Positions 10,920-22,589 of a stretch of DNA of 64,000 nt are shown piece by piece. The notes under the pieces were generated by a model, which saw only the letters and a program-made list of their open reading frames with translations, ran no database searches and was not told the DNA's origin. Location of the stretch: contig NC_071348.1 of the NCBI RefSeq assembly GCF_027744825.2, positions 979,563 through 1,043,562 on the forward strand, in the 5' to 3' direction. The DNA is from Synchiropus splendidus (Eukaryota > Chordata > Actinopteri > Syngnathiformes > Callionymidae). Position 1 is the stretch's first letter. The number at the start of each line of letters is the position of its first letter. Position numbers and translations under genes: made by a program.

Positions 10920-11790
10920 TCTCAACTTGATCCTGACTCATTTCTGTGCCTGTACTTAGACATTTGACCTCCAACCCTCAAAGGAACACTGTGCAGATTT
11001 TCCCCAAACTTGAAAACTTGAAAAGTATATAAGGACTTGTGAAACAGAAAGTTGTATATGTAATTGGTGAACCAGAATTGACTTGGTAAACAAGAACCTC
11101 TGTCTGTGAAGCCTGAAAAAGACTTGGTGACCAGGAGGTCCAAATGACCTGCTAAATTTGAACCAAAAAAGACAGGTTGGTAAAATAATGAGACTGAAAT
11201 AGTTAGACTGAAAATCAACAAGATAATCTAAAAAACACTTGAGGAAACAAAGAACCACAAATTAACCCGGTCAACTAGTCAAAAAAAGACTTGACAAATA
11301 GACTTGGCAAATAAGGTCAGCAAGTCCCATATAGAGAAGATAAAGCACAACAGACTATTGCAAAGAAGGACTTCCGAAAGCGACTTAGGGGGCGAGGCAG
11401 GAGGCTTCTAGTTAAACATAACTGGCAAACCCTAAAAAGAAGTGGGAAACACAGAACTCCAAATAAATGCAGTGAACTAGGAAGTCTGCAACAGATTTCA
11501 TAACCAATCTGTCTGAAATAGACTTGGTCAGCTGGGAAGGACGAACTCAGCCCTGGTAAACCATTGAATCTGAAACAGATCTGTCCAACTCGGACATTCA
11601 AAACAGGTCTGCCAGGCAAGTAGAAGACTCCCGATAGTCCATTTCTGAGTTGTCACACTGAGTCTAAGTCGTAAATAGACCTGGTGAAGTAATGTTCCTG
11701 ACTTGGAGAAGTAGACACGTCAATGAGAAAACTCAGACACACAAGTGACTTGGTAAACTGGGACGTCTGAAGTGAAAACGCCAAGACGAT
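10920..11790 (+). repeat. degenerate ~28-bp tandem array, copy B
   Basis: A long run of diverged units with consensus GACTTGGTGAACTAGGAAG followed by YCTGAAATA. Well-preserved units include GACTTGGTGACCAGGAGGTC at 11121-11140, GTGAACTAGGAAGTCTGCAA at 11472-11491 and GACTTGGTAAACTGGGACGT at 11747-11766. Spacing between the ACTTG anchors varies from 13 to about 41 bases, so the array has accumulated many indels and is old. It explains the overlapping reverse frames at 10922-11258 and 11317-11619, which are not genes. Related arrays: 4.43-5.06 kb (inverted) and 50.28-50.74 kb (same orientation). Confidence 0.75.
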
Positions 11791-13065
11791 CATGAAAGAA
11801 GGCTGTGTTGTCCAAAGCTTTGCTCTCGTCTGGACTTAAAATCTGCAAGAACATCTCTGGAAATAATGTGATATTAATGAGTGCCACTGCAGCAACAGAA
11901 AAGAAATCCAAAATGTCAAAGCTTAACTGGCATGCGAGTTACTGTTCATTGCTCTTGGCCAGGTGAGCGCGTCCCAGATACGGTGAGCCAGGTGGGAGTG
12001 CTTGCCAAGCGAACCATCCGAGTCAGCGGCGTGCGTCTGAGGGAGGCCCAGACCTGCGCTGCTTCCGTGGCGTCCCGCGCTGCATGTTGTAGCTTGGTAA
12101 TTGAAAGGCCACGCGTGGTCCACTGGGGCAGGTTAGGAAAGGGCTCATTATTTTAGGAGAGGAGAAGCGCCACACAAATGACTCTGTGTCCAGTTTAACC
12201 TTCAGCAGCTCAATTACTGCAGGTAAAGTGTTTGCATGTGCAGTATCCACAACATGCTCTTTAGAAATTAGTGGCGACTTAAGTCGACGTTCCAAAGAGC
12301 AAAGAGGCGAAAGAAAGTCGCGCTGACCTGCGCTTTTGTGACGCTGCTTTATCAAGCTGACACTTTTGAGGCCAAACTTTGTCCCACCAACTCGCAGAAT
12401 TGATTACACTTCCTGGCCCGCCTTTGTGTGTCTGCTCGGTCCATAAACATGGAAACAGTCGTGACCTGCGTGTCTCAGCAGTTTCCTGTGTAAGCTGAGC
12501 CGGTGTGTGTGTTTGTCCCCACGGTTCTCCCGTCACTCCACGGCTCTGCGGAGCAAAGCTTCCCACTCTATTAGAGCGTCTCGGTGGCTGCACAGCAGCA
12601 CATGTGTGTTTCCATCTGGCTCCCGTCACCAGCAGTCCTCTCTGCACCATTAGGACCTGTTAGGGTCAGAGGCCGCCCCTGCAGGGGTCAAAGGTCAGGC
12701 TCGCAAAGGTGAAAAGTGACTGGGGTTACGTTGGGTGTGAAGTGACATTGGACAAGCGTGCAGCTGCACACTTCCCAGCTCATGCCGTCTGGAAATCCAA
12801 CATTGTTTGGTGTCGATGATTTAAGAGTCATGGAGACAGCAGGAGGTGCAGTCGCTCTGAGGATGGAGTCAGTTCAGGTGACTCACAGAATTCCTTTGCG
12901 ATTTCATCACTATGTTCCTTTACTCTCTGTCAGTCATGGATTCCAAAACTTGCTGATATTTCTAGAGAAATATTTAAATCTATTGTATTCTTTCGAACGC
13001 CAAATAAGTTCATCCTATAAAGACAAAAATTTGTAAGATTAATAAGCTATTTATATTGGTTGATT
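11791..13065. other. unique sequence, no gene seen
   Basis: Several frames of 90-123 codons overlap on both strands between 11881 and 12650, which is the pattern expected from GC-rich non-coding sequence. No domain, promoter or RNA gene is recognised. Confidence 0.5.
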
Positions 13066-13080
13066 AAAAAAAAAAAAAAA
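13066..13080 (+). repeat. A15 homopolymer
   Basis: Fifteen consecutive A residues. It could be the poly(A) tail of an old retroposed sequence, but nothing recognisable precedes it. Confidence 0.9.
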
Positions 13081-13095
13081 CATTTTGGGGCAGGA

Positions 13096-13111
13096 CAGCG
13101 CCACCTGGCTG
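13096..13111 (-). promoter_or_regulatory. CTCF-like motif
   Basis: The reverse strand reads CAGCCAGGTGGCGCTG, a close fit to the vertebrate CTCF core (CCASYAGRKGGCRS). Single motifs of this length occur by chance, so occupancy is unproven. The next strong motif, at 14955, points the opposite way. Confidence 0.4.
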
Positions 13112-13282
13112 TAACAATCATTTAGTCAGGTTTCCAGATGGCGGTTGCATCAGTGCGAACTAGTACAAATAAAACAAGTCAAAACGGTGAGTCAGGTGAA
13201 AACACCTGAAGTCAGCTTGTGCTGACAGACAACTTGAACGTTGGGGCAAGTTGCCCCTGGTTAAGGATCCGGGCTGTTTGGT

Positions 13283-13285
<3 letters not shown>

Positions 13286-13332
<47 letters not shown>

Positions 13333-13350
13333 GCACGCGCGCACGCACAC
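13286..13350 (+). repeat. (CA)n microsatellite with CG-rich tail
   Basis: About 21 CA units pass into alternating CACG/CGCG steps from 13328 to 13350. Nearby frames consisting of alternating Thr/His or Cys/Val are artefacts of the repeat. Confidence 0.95.
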
Positions 13351-13814
13351 AAAACAAGCCTCCACCCTCACACCAACACACGCGCACACAGAACACCCAA
13401 AACAAATATGTTGCCTGACCAACATCGTCCCCTCAGCGCGACCTTAATTGATTCTTCACTTGGAATTTTGCGGCTTTTTCATTGTTGTATTACAAAGAGG
13501 AAAAGAGTATGATACAAGTAGTAGCAGTAAATATCATTCTATTTTTTGGTTCATTTAAATGCCAAAATTCTGCTGCATCAGCTTCTTCATATTTTGAGTT
13601 ATTTACTGAGTGATTTATTTTAGATCAACTCAGACTTGTAGACTTGTAAATAGATGAAACAATGATGTGATGATATCACATGTTACAGTATTAAAAATAA
13701 TTTAGACTTTTCAACTGAGCACATGGACAGAGCCTCTGATCGAGAGACTGTGGTGTCTCGGTGAGCATGGACACCTGAGTTTGCCTCCAGGAACTCCTGA
13801 TCAAGGCTTCTCAG
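13351..13814. other. unique sequence, no gene seen
   Basis: AT-rich in the second half (13500-13720). Nothing recognised. The last 70 bases may belong to the LINE tail that follows, but I could not align them. Confidence 0.5.
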
Positions 13815-13890
13815 GAGACAGGCGCCTGGGCCTCTTTGCTCCAGCTGCTGCCCCTGCGACCCTCAGACAGGAGGGTGGCCATGGATGGAT
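13815..13890 (+). mobile_element. LINE 3'-end fragment (family A)
   Basis: Contains GGCCTCTTTGCTCC, CTGCTGCCCCTGCGACC and then ATGGATGGAT, which is the end of the last reading frame and the start of the GATG-type tail of a very common teleost non-LTR element, RTE/Rex3-like in organisation. Same family as the copies at 28.5, 35.1, 45.7, 46.6 (forward) and 36.4, 49.2 kb (reverse). 5'-truncated and dead. Confidence 0.65.
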
Positions 13891-14954
13891 ATTCCGCGAC
13901 GCCTCTCTGTGCCAGGGCGTCTCCTCTCTCGCTGCACCAGAAATTCTTAAATCTTTCCCACTCAAACAAAAAAACAGCTTGTCAGCCAGTAAGTAATAAT
14001 AAATACTACCATGAGATGCAAAGACATCGGCGCTTTACTTCTGACACGATTGTTGTTCCAGTCAGCGCTTTGTCGCCGGAGTGGCAAGTGAAAATGATAT
14101 GGCGGCATAATTGGCAGAGGAGGTGCAATAAAACAGACACTGACACGTCTGGCTGTCTCCTTCCCGCACGCATGAATATCTCTCACATGAGCGCGGCTGT
14201 CCGGGCGTGTGCGCCACTGATCACACGCAGCCCAGTCTAGACCGACGTAATGAGGACTGATGAAATATACACTAAAGGGATACTTGCTGTACTTTTACCC
14301 ATCAACGGTGCTGCGATACAAATAGACGCAGACAAGAAGATAACAACCAGCTGATGTATTTCTTACATGTCAGGCACAGTGGCGGGTTTTGTCGTGATAA
14401 GAGGACGCTGTGCTGTCGGGTCAATGAGGGACCTGAGGAGAGCTGAGTTTTTTTCAAGCACATGTGGGACAGTTTTAGACTTGCGACCAGCCACGGAAAG
14501 GTTGTTTTGGCTGTTTTATGACGGTTTCCAGTCGTAAACTTCTCATTTCCATCGCTGCTTCTCAGCACGGAAGCGGTCATCTAAAAACCCAGCCATGTTT
14601 TCCTGACCCAGAACCAAATTCCTGGATCTGTTCTCAGGCTGACGCACCAGTGCTGAGCTGTGTCATTACAAATGCACACAGAGCTGGGACTCCAGTGGGA
14701 CTGAACTACGGTTGCTGTCAGGAGTAGGAGTTAGCACAGTACTGTCAGAGCGCAGCTGCTCTCCTGTAGCAGTCTAGTACTTCCTGTTTTATTGTTCTAT
14801 TTCATGTTCCCTTTGCAGAAGCAGGCAGATCAGTTATTTGGTCCGACCACTGTGTGTTGTCCTGTTGGGTAAACGCTGTCACCAGTGTCACATTTGGCCC
14901 TGAAGACATCAGTCTCACTTCTCAAGCACTTGTTTGTGCAGTACTTCCTCTCTT
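13891..14954. other. unique sequence, no gene seen
   Basis: No gene. Frames at 13836-14240 (forward) and 13962-14186 (reverse) overlap; the first begins inside the LINE fragment. Confidence 0.5.
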
Positions 14955-14970
14955 ACTGCAGAGGGCGCCA
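14955..14970 (+). promoter_or_regulatory. CTCF-like motif
   Basis: ACTGCAGAGGGCGCCA fits the CTCF core with AGAGGGCGC in the most conserved part. It lies in unique sequence. Occupancy is unproven. Confidence 0.35.
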
Positions 14971-16602
14971 ACGAGGCTTGTGCTTCACAGTAAAGCAGAA
15001 GAAGACCTTCAACAAAACAGTTTGAGTAGTAACAACAGTTGGTGAGTTTTAGGCAGTCATTATCACCATCATGAGGGGATGAGGTGTCCATCAAGTGTCC
15101 ATCTCCATGAACTTAAATGGAGGTTGCTTGATGTTGTTCTGGTTGAGAACTTAAAACCACGTCCTGTGGGTTCACTTGAACTACAAGTCATGTGGCCACC
15201 AACGTCACAGGAGGGAGGCAACGTGGTGAAGGAGAACTCTGAAACTCATGCTACTGCTTCAAACACAGATACTTGTGCTGCACTGTTGTGTCATGAGCAA
15301 AGCCTGTTGTTGATGTCAGTTTTGAGGATTGAGGGCTTCTATCGGACAGCTGCACCATCGCCAATAAAAAGTCCTCTAAAGCGACCAGGCGAGTGTCTCT
15401 GCATATGTATGAAGGTGTCCATCTCCTCTCGGGCTAAAGGGATTGTCGCAGGTCAAAAGAGGGGGTGAAAGGTCAACGCCTGACTACATATTTACAAGAT
15501 AATGTTTCCACCGACACACACACACACACCACTGTTTGGGTTGCTCTTTTTGTGTAGATGTCTGGACACTGTCTTCCTCTTTGACCCCTCACACCCCGCC
15601 TATACACACACTGACACTTGACCATGTTTCTCTTCCCTCCATGGTCCTCAATCCCCCTCTCACCCCGTCACACACACATGCATAATGTCCTTCCCCGGGA
15701 GCTTGTCCCACTGACAGGCTATCAGTCAGGAAGCAGAGGGAGAGGAAAGCCACGGAGAGGGGCGGCTATATTTAGGCTGTCACTCACACGGGGTCAAGGG
15801 TCAGACAGCCAAGCCCGCTCTCACACATGCACGTATTCCCCCACACACATCCAGCGATGTTCATCAAAACAAGGTCAAAGATGGAGGGCAGACAGCTGTG
15901 AGGTTTACACACAGGAGGAGCTCGGAGGCAGCTGGGCAGATTTACTGGCGTCTCAACTTTAACTTGGGTCTGGAGAAAGTTTGAAGCCGTTCCTTAAAGG
16001 CGGGGACATAACACGATGCTGAAGGTTCCTCACTGAGGCGAAGGAAGCCCAGGAAGGAAGCAGGCTCTTCACATTAGCTCGTCTAGACGCGACATTTGTT
16101 GAACAGCCGCTATCTGTTGGGATTTGGGTTCACACACCACAACATGGGAGCAACCAAGCCAGCATCATATCTCTAAAGACACTCGGCCTTCTGCTTCAGA
16201 ACAGATGGATCATACCATGCACAGACAGGGCTAGCTTTGTCCAACGCCTGCTTCTTCTCCATGATGCGCGATGACGTATGTCACCCTTCCATCCAAACGG
16301 CTGGCGGGAGAATCAGATTCTGGTGTAAATGAACAGGGTTTAACTGTTGAGCACATGTACTGGTGAGTGTACTGGTGAGCAGGAAGAACCTATGGCCGAT
16401 ATATTAGCAGCAGAAAAGGTTGTGTACTGTGATGTTCCGCCAGCAGCTGTGACTCAGAAGATCTTTGAAGGTCAAGCCCACTGTGACTTCCTACAGGTGC
16501 TTTCCTGTTCTTCGAGAACACCAGCGCCTCAGTCATGGTGAATCACCAGCGACCTCTCCAGGACGTCTCGCCCCAAGCAGCTCTTTCGAGACTCCAGTCT
16601 AG
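14971..16602. other. unique sequence, no gene seen
   Basis: A short CA run at 15514-15529 and a 12-bp tandem duplication (TGTACTGGTGAG twice, ending at 16379) are the only repeats. The forward frames 15079-15468 and 15618-15962 show no recognisable domain. Confidence 0.5.
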
Positions 16603-16980
16603 ACCTGGGGTTCTTAACCTATTTGATCTCAGGGCCCACCTTTGCAGAACGGACCCGGGGCCCATCCAAGTTATAGAACTGATTCATTACTCTAGATTTC
16701 ATTTGTGACCAATAACCATATTTCATCCACTGACGCTTGTATTTGCAGCTCAACACACGTGAATTTCATATTGGTGTTTCAAGCATCTGAGCCGCTCGGT
16801 GAACTTGTTAATGTGGCCATTAAGTGATCTGCCTGTGCGCACCACCGCTCCCCAGAAGACTGACGTTTATTTGTTACTCCTGCTGCAATCATTTTGTTTT
16901 CCCAGCAGGATTTGATTTCATGGAGTACCACTCTCAGCTGCAGGGGCCCCTCGCCCCGAGGACGGAGAGCCTAGAATAAT
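16603..16980. mobile_element. non-autonomous hAT-like DNA transposon, probable
   Basis: The left end reads CTGGGGTTCTTAACCT at 16605-16620, then GGGCCCACCTTTGCAGA and ACCCGGGGCCCAT, matching the start of a common fish hAT-derived repeat. The right side contains GGGGCCCC and ends in a poorly preserved sequence near 16970. The interior has no open frame. The right terminal repeat and an 8-bp target duplication could not be confirmed, so the right edge is approximate. Confidence 0.55.
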
Positions 16981-17239
16981 ATGTTCATTCAGTCCCAAAC
17001 AAAAAGAAGCCAGACAGAACAACATGGGTGGTCAAGGTAGAGCGGCCAGGTGGGACATGGCTGCAGGGAAGAGGAGCGGGGTGGAGCATGTGGTCGGCAC
17101 AGCGGGACGCTCAGCGGCCATTTCACCCATGGACACACACATACACACAACAATTGAGGGAGCCATGGGTAAAACAGAATTCGCATGGTTGGAGCGACAA
17201 GAAGCCATGAACAGCCGTGTGGCTGAAGATCACAGGGCT
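16981..17239. other. unique sequence, no gene seen
   Basis: A 152-codon forward frame opens at 17024 and runs into the next block, but shows no domain; see rejected items. Confidence 0.45.
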
Positions 17240-17880
17240 GCCAGGTCAGACGACTTCAGGACGCCCGCGGGGACCACCGAGGAATACGCTGTAATTTGTC
17301 TCATTAATGCCGCCGCCGCTGTCCCACTCATAAAAGCCACCACAACTCATGTAAAAGTAATGTTTTCCCCCCCGTCTAACGTTATTATCTCCCGAGAACC
17401 AATTGATCAAATCGGTGTCCGGGAACAATATGTGAGGCTTTGTGTGTTTAAAAATTCAACAAAGACTATATTAAAGTTCTGATGGTGTGTGAAGTGGACA
17501 CCAGCACCGCCCGGGTTAATATTTCATTTGCAAGATCATTTATATTTTTTATAAGGCTCCGTCAGGAAGACTCCTAAAACCATCCATCTTAACAGGCAAT
17601 TACATCTCGCGTTCGGCCTTCAAGTGAGGCTTCTTCGGAGTCGCACCTGCCCCCTCCCTCCGCCTGACGTGGTTTCTAATAAACCCCGGTGCCATCCCTC
17701 AGGAACCAGCGGGACATATTGCCTTCATGGATTCTGTTAATGCAAACAAATGCAAATACAGTTACAGCTTTTCAATAAGCAGCCATGGGAGGACATATTG
17801 GATTTATATGAAGGTAAATAAATCAGAAACAAAAGAGATTACCTGCCCGGCTTCTTTTATTGACTAAACCTGTGAGCATT
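17240..17880. promoter_or_regulatory. candidate non-coding regulatory block
   Basis: AT-rich blocks alternate with short GC-rich ones, no repeat is recognised, and transcription-factor-like words are frequent. Two POU/octamer-type words lie exactly 10 bp apart, ATGCAAAC at 17740-17747 and ATGCAAAT at 17750-17757. TTAATATTTCATTTGC (17516-17531) and ATTAATGCC (17303-17311) add TAAT and octamer-half words. The composition is what conserved non-coding elements usually look like, but conservation cannot be judged from one sequence. Confidence 0.25.
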
Positions 17881-18310
17881 TAAGGTTTACGAGGCAAAGA
17901 AAGACCAGGGATGCAAGAGAGGGACCACTCAGGGAACGAACATCGTCACTTCTTATCTTCAGCTTCTTCTTCGTGAGGTGATCATCAGCAAGCGCCTTTT
18001 CTCACTTCATGGCATTCCACAGTGCAGACCGTCCAACCAGCTTCTTCTGCTCTGATTTACTTTGTTTCATTCAGTGGTTCTAAGCTCTTCGCTTGTCACC
18101 ATCACACTGTAAATATGTCTGCTATATAGTCGACTACAGACCACACCAAGTGCCTTCGCTCTACTAACATCTGCAGGCTCCTCCCCGGGAGTTTTTCCCA
18201 GCATTGGGGGAGTCTCTGACGGGAGGGTGAAGCTTACTGGAGTTTGTTGGTTGGGGTGGTTTTTGACCCAGGATGACTCAGATGTGAGCTTGTCTTTCGA
18301 AGTGATCTGA
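17881..18310. other. unique sequence, no gene seen
   Basis: Nothing recognised. Confidence 0.5.
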
Positions 18311-18327
18311 CAGCGCCCCCTATTCCA
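18311..18327 (-). promoter_or_regulatory. CTCF-like motif
   Basis: The reverse strand reads TGGAATAGGGGGCGCTG. The AGGGGGCGCTG part is a full match to the strongest portion of the CTCF consensus, making this one of the best such words in the window. Confidence 0.4.
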
Positions 18328-18509
18328 ATGGAAGGGTCATCCCGAACAATGAGGTAAAATGATCAAACAAAGAGTGGGACTCTGTGTGACCGCCACGTCA
18401 CCGTAGGCTCTAGGTGCACTGAACGCTCACTCCTAGTGCTCGCACCAGGCAGGAAGCTCAGCGAAGCCTTGGTGCTTCTGTGCCACCACACGGCTTCCAG
18501 TAGAACCAC
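18328..18509. other. unique spacer
   Basis: Nothing recognised. Confidence 0.5.
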
Positions 18510-18935
18510 AAGTAGTGACCAAGACATTATCGAGACTGGAGAGCATGGAGATTGAGACAAGACCGAGGCATTTGGAGATCAAGACCAAGACAGTCTATAT
18601 AAAGAGCCTCAACCTGATCCTCGAATGAGGCGCAGTGGGTGCAGGAACACATTGGTGTGACAAACAACAGAAACCTTGTTGGTTTCTGAAGAGTGTTGAA
18701 AAAACATGGCCCTCTTAGTTTGAGACCCTGAAAAAAAAAGTCTGAGCAAAAAGCCAGAATCCTTCTTTGGCCAACTATGCTTACCAGTAATGACAGTTTT
18801 CTCTATCGGTCTCGACCAGTTTTGAGTAGAAATCCAGAGTCCGAGACAAGACAGAGTAAAAAGTGATTCAAGACTGAGACACTAAAAAAGTGTTCTTGGG
18901 ACCAAGACCAATCTCAAGTACTCCAACTGCTGTGT
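18510..18935 (+). repeat. GACCAAGAC-rich dispersed repeat
   Basis: Words such as GTGACCAAGACATT, GAGACAAGACCGAG, ATCAAGACCAAGACAG, GAGTCCGAGACAAGACAGAG and GGGACCAAGACCAATCTCAAGT recur through 400 bases and end in AGTACTCCAA. Purine-rich repeats built from GAGACCAAGAC steps and ending this way are widespread in fish genomes. The middle part (18600-18790) is degenerate. No coding capacity. Edges are approximate. Confidence 0.55.
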
Positions 18936-21461
18936 GCATGTGAACTGGGTGGATTTTTATCAGACCATCTTTGTCTGGCAGAGAACCACGGCCTCTGACT
19001 CAGAGCTAGTGATCCTCCCTTCGCACTGCGCAGCACTATGCAGCAGAACAGTGTCACGTAGAACAAGCAGAAAGCCTGCAGCTGTCATTATATTTCACCG
19101 CTTCAGAAGGTCTCCATAAACATCCAGTGTTTGTTTAAGTAGTCCGTCACCCACAAAGACCTTCTTGTGCAGAAGTGTAATGTCAGCAAGAAAGACTCTG
19201 GGTTTCCCCTTCTCACTCTGATGCGCGGCTGCTCAGCCTGGAGGAAGTTATTTGGAACGGCACCAAGAGTGAGACAGAGCAGAAACTCTTGCTGGCTTGA
19301 GGGGCTGGCAGCCAAGTTATCTCCACATTGATGTTCATCTGAGTCAGACTACAATGCTGCGTTATCGCGGCGTGATGCGACAATCCAGTCTAATTGCTTT
19401 CCTAACTCCACCCAGCCACAGAGGGAGTGGAGGGATCGCAGGCAAGCGCCTCTGCTCTCGCTCAATTGGGCAGGGGGAAACAGCGCACAATGGTTGTGTT
19501 GTATTATTAGCCTCCTGAGAGGAAACGACAATTGTTGGATCAGGCTCCAAAAAAAGAAAAAAAAACCTCAAGTCTGGGAAAATATCAGCTTCCTGTCTAC
19601 GGCTTGAGGGTCTTGCCTTGAACACGCCGCTGCGGCGCTCACTTTTTGACCCTGTTTCTCTCTCCCGCTCGCTCCTTCCCCGCCCGTTATTTGGCTGACT
19701 CCTTGTTTACTCAGATCAAACTTGTCAAGGAAGGCCAAGTGGGTTTCCACAAGCACATGCGCACTCAAGCACACACCAATCAAATGTAGCTCGCGCCGGA
19801 GCCCGGCTAAACACAGAGATGAGCGGGATTTATGCTGACATGAATAAATCATTCAGATCTGTGCGTGTGTGTGTGCGTGTGTGCGAGCGAGCGAGATGAG
19901 AAGGCCGGGCGAGCCGGATGGGGAATTCAGAGCCGTATCATTTATTTGTGTTGTTCTTCTCATTTGCACTAATGGTCAAGTGTTTTCCTGGAGCTGCTTT
20001 CAACCTCCGATACTCAGCGGGAGCAACCAGCTCACACTTCCACTGGAATGAGAGCGAGAGAATAGCAGTTCATCTTCTGGCTTCTCTGGTTGGGAGCCAG
20101 TCAGTACCTCCCTGTGGCTGCACGCTCAGTCTGTCTGACCTGGCGTGAACTCAGCTCCAGTGCGTTTCCATCAGTGGGCTCCTTGTTGAGCTGGAAGAGG
20201 GAGCGGGGGTTGTGCAGTTAGTGCCTGAGCAAACTGCACCGCGGAGGAATTCGGCTGTCAGAAAGGCAAATCCCATCCCACCGCTCATTGATATTACTGC
20301 ACTTCCAAAGGAATCCAAAGTGCATTACTTTTCTTGCAAGTGAAGGAATGACCAAACTTCCGACCGCCAGAACTTGGCAAGGCGTTTTTCCTTAACACCA
20401 GTGAAGCGCTTGTGATGGCAAAACAACGCCCAATGGATATTTTAATGAGCCCCAGAGAAGGGAGAGCAGGAAGGAAATCACACAAAAATCTACGATGGAA
20501 ACATAAGAATGTGCATTGGATTCCCCCGAGCTCATCGTTTTAAAGAAGGGAGGGGAAGGCATGAAAGGACCAAGGCGAAGGCGCGTGGGTGTTTTCTGAC
20601 ACGGTGAGGGGAATGATGGAGTTGGCACCGGGGAGCAAAGGTAGAGACGCTCAGCCATGAGTTTGGTTGAAGAGTTCACAAAAGGCCTTGGATCCAATCA
20701 GAGGAGCGCTTTTCATTTCACCTGAAATAATGTTTCTCTAAGCACTCGCTCATGGCTAAGCACCAGCCTCGCTCTTTGAATAGAAGCTCGTTTGGAGGAA
20801 AACGCCGCCTCGGTGGCCTGGCGTGAACCCGTGGCAGGAGCTCACCTCGGCCTGGAATACCGCCAGCCGCTCGGAGACACAGCCCAAGACTGGGATGGCT
20901 TCTGCTCCAGGGGTGATTCTCGTCACGCCAGTGGGATTGTTTATTATCGTGCCGTGTTACTACCTGTCGCTATTGTCGTGGTTGACTTGGGAATTACAGG
21001 AAGCTCGGCGGGTGTTTGTGTTCGCGCAGTGTTCGGGTAGTGTTCAGGTTTTTTACAGTTTTTTTTACAGACAAATCGCCGCTTGTCCACATCCATTCAG
21101 TATGGAGGTTACATTCCTCATCTCCACCTATGATATAAGCAGCACGTCCTTCAGCCATGCTTCATGAAAATGTCTTCTTTTTTAAATGAGTCACTTTAAA
21201 ATGTGTAGAACCTCAAGTGCCAGAATGGGATTTCTGTGGATTAGCTCCGGATTGGACAAAAAAGACAGTGTAAAATGGAGCGGAAAAGAAAATATATGAT
21301 GTCGTACTGCATTTATCTTTGATTTAACTAGAGTTAGGGGTCGGGGTCCATGGGGGTTGAGGTCTGGGGATCGCAGATCGCCTTAGTACAAACAAAGAGC
21401 TGAGTCCTAGTGTTGCTTTGAGTCAAGAATTTTGAGTTGTGGAGGTGAGCTTGTGAAAGAA
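18936..21461. other. unique sequence, no gene seen
   Basis: 2.5 kb without a recognised gene or transposon. A GT/GC stretch lies at 19861-19894. Frames on both strands overlap throughout (for example 20392-20697 reverse, 20823-21167 forward) and have no identifiable domains. Confidence 0.5.
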
Positions 21462-21524
21462 ATGGATGGATGGATGGATGGATGGATGGATGGATGGATG
21501 GAAGGATGGATGGATGGATGGATG
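21462..21524 (+). repeat. (GGAT)n microsatellite
   Basis: About 15 tandem GGAT units with one GGAA variant near 21501. Arrays of GATG/GGAT commonly form the 3' tails of RTE/Rex3-type LINEs in fish, but no LINE sequence is recognisable on either side. It yields repetitive Met-Asp-Gly-Trp and Ser-Ile-His-Pro frames that are not genes. Confidence 0.97.
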
Positions 21525-22589
21525 GGAGTTGGAGCGCCCATCTCAAGGCCTTGGTTCTGGAACACAGCCATGATATGAGGTCAAAGATGAAAGTGCATGC
21601 AGTATTCTCTCATGTATCCAGTAATTCGATGGAAAACTGTTCTGTACTTTATTTTGGTTCACTAGGCATTAAAAGTTTTGGCCTCCAAACACACAATTTA
21701 ATGCATAAAATGTGTTTATTTCCCCAGTCTGAGTCAACATCTACAGGAAGCCTGTGCTGCATTAATTCAGATCCCTCTCCCAGCTTGGCACACTCGGCTT
21801 CACACAGGGTATGAAATTTTGATCCGGATCGATGAGAGCCGTCTGCAGAATGAGAGATGGAGCAAGGGGGGGGAAAAAGGTGCGAGGTGAAGTCTCAGAG
21901 GTAGAAATGTTTTCAAGCGGCGGATGAGAGGCGAGGGCTAAACAAACTCTGTGAGCAACAACACAAGTGTGTGGTCAGGTTGTCTCGTCACAACCTCCTG
22001 TGAGGGGAGCTTGTTTTCACACAAAATCCTTGACACGGAAAACTTTATTTTTATTGGCATTCAACGGAGGGAAAACAATATGTGTCTGAGACATAAAAAT
22101 GCAGGAATCAAGCGGCTCGCGAGCTCATACATGTATGCATCAAGGTTCTCACATGCACACGTGTGGCGCGGCGGTCTGCCTCCCACACGCAGTGTACGTG
22201 ACGCATCGGAAAAGTCATTAGGCCCGCACTTCCTCTCCAACTAGAGAGAGAAGAAAGGACTATCTTGCTTCAAACATGCAGGAAATGTGTGGGTGACAGC
22301 GCGTGTGTGCGCCTCACTCGGCCTGTTTGTGTGTGGTATGTATATATGTGTGTGTGAGCACGACTGCCCGGGGGCCCGCTGACCATTCTGCTGTAATTGC
22401 TTGACTTCGATTGCTTTCATTCAGTCGACTGTCGCAGCAATTACAGCCACTTAAAGCCAGAAGAGACTTGGCTCAGTCAGAACAACAGTTGCAAGAGGGA
22501 ACCACGCAGCTCTTCTGTCAGCGAGGAGGTGTGCGACCCATTGAAGCTCTTCTTTTGAATGGTCTACGCTCAAGTTCCCCGCCTGGCAA
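21525..22589. other. unique sequence, no gene seen
   Basis: Nothing recognised except a GT-rich run near 22328-22354. The LINE fragment that follows may begin as early as about 22420, since its open frame (22411-22875) continues upstream, but the upstream part could not be matched. Confidence 0.5.

Noticed and set aside
10922..11619. Reverse frames of about 100 codons
   Set aside because: They run through the degenerate tandem array B and have no domain.
13091..13102. GGACAGCGCC, right half of the REST/NRSF site
   Set aside because: The required left half (TTCAGCACC) is absent at the usual spacings; the CTCF-like reading of the same bases is better.
17024..17482. 152-codon forward frame
   Set aside because: No domain; overlapped by other frames on both strands; its second half lies in the AT-rich block that looks regulatory.
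21462..21524. GGAT array as the tail of a LINE
   Set aside because: No LINE sequence was recognised on either side, so it is kept as a plain microsatellite.
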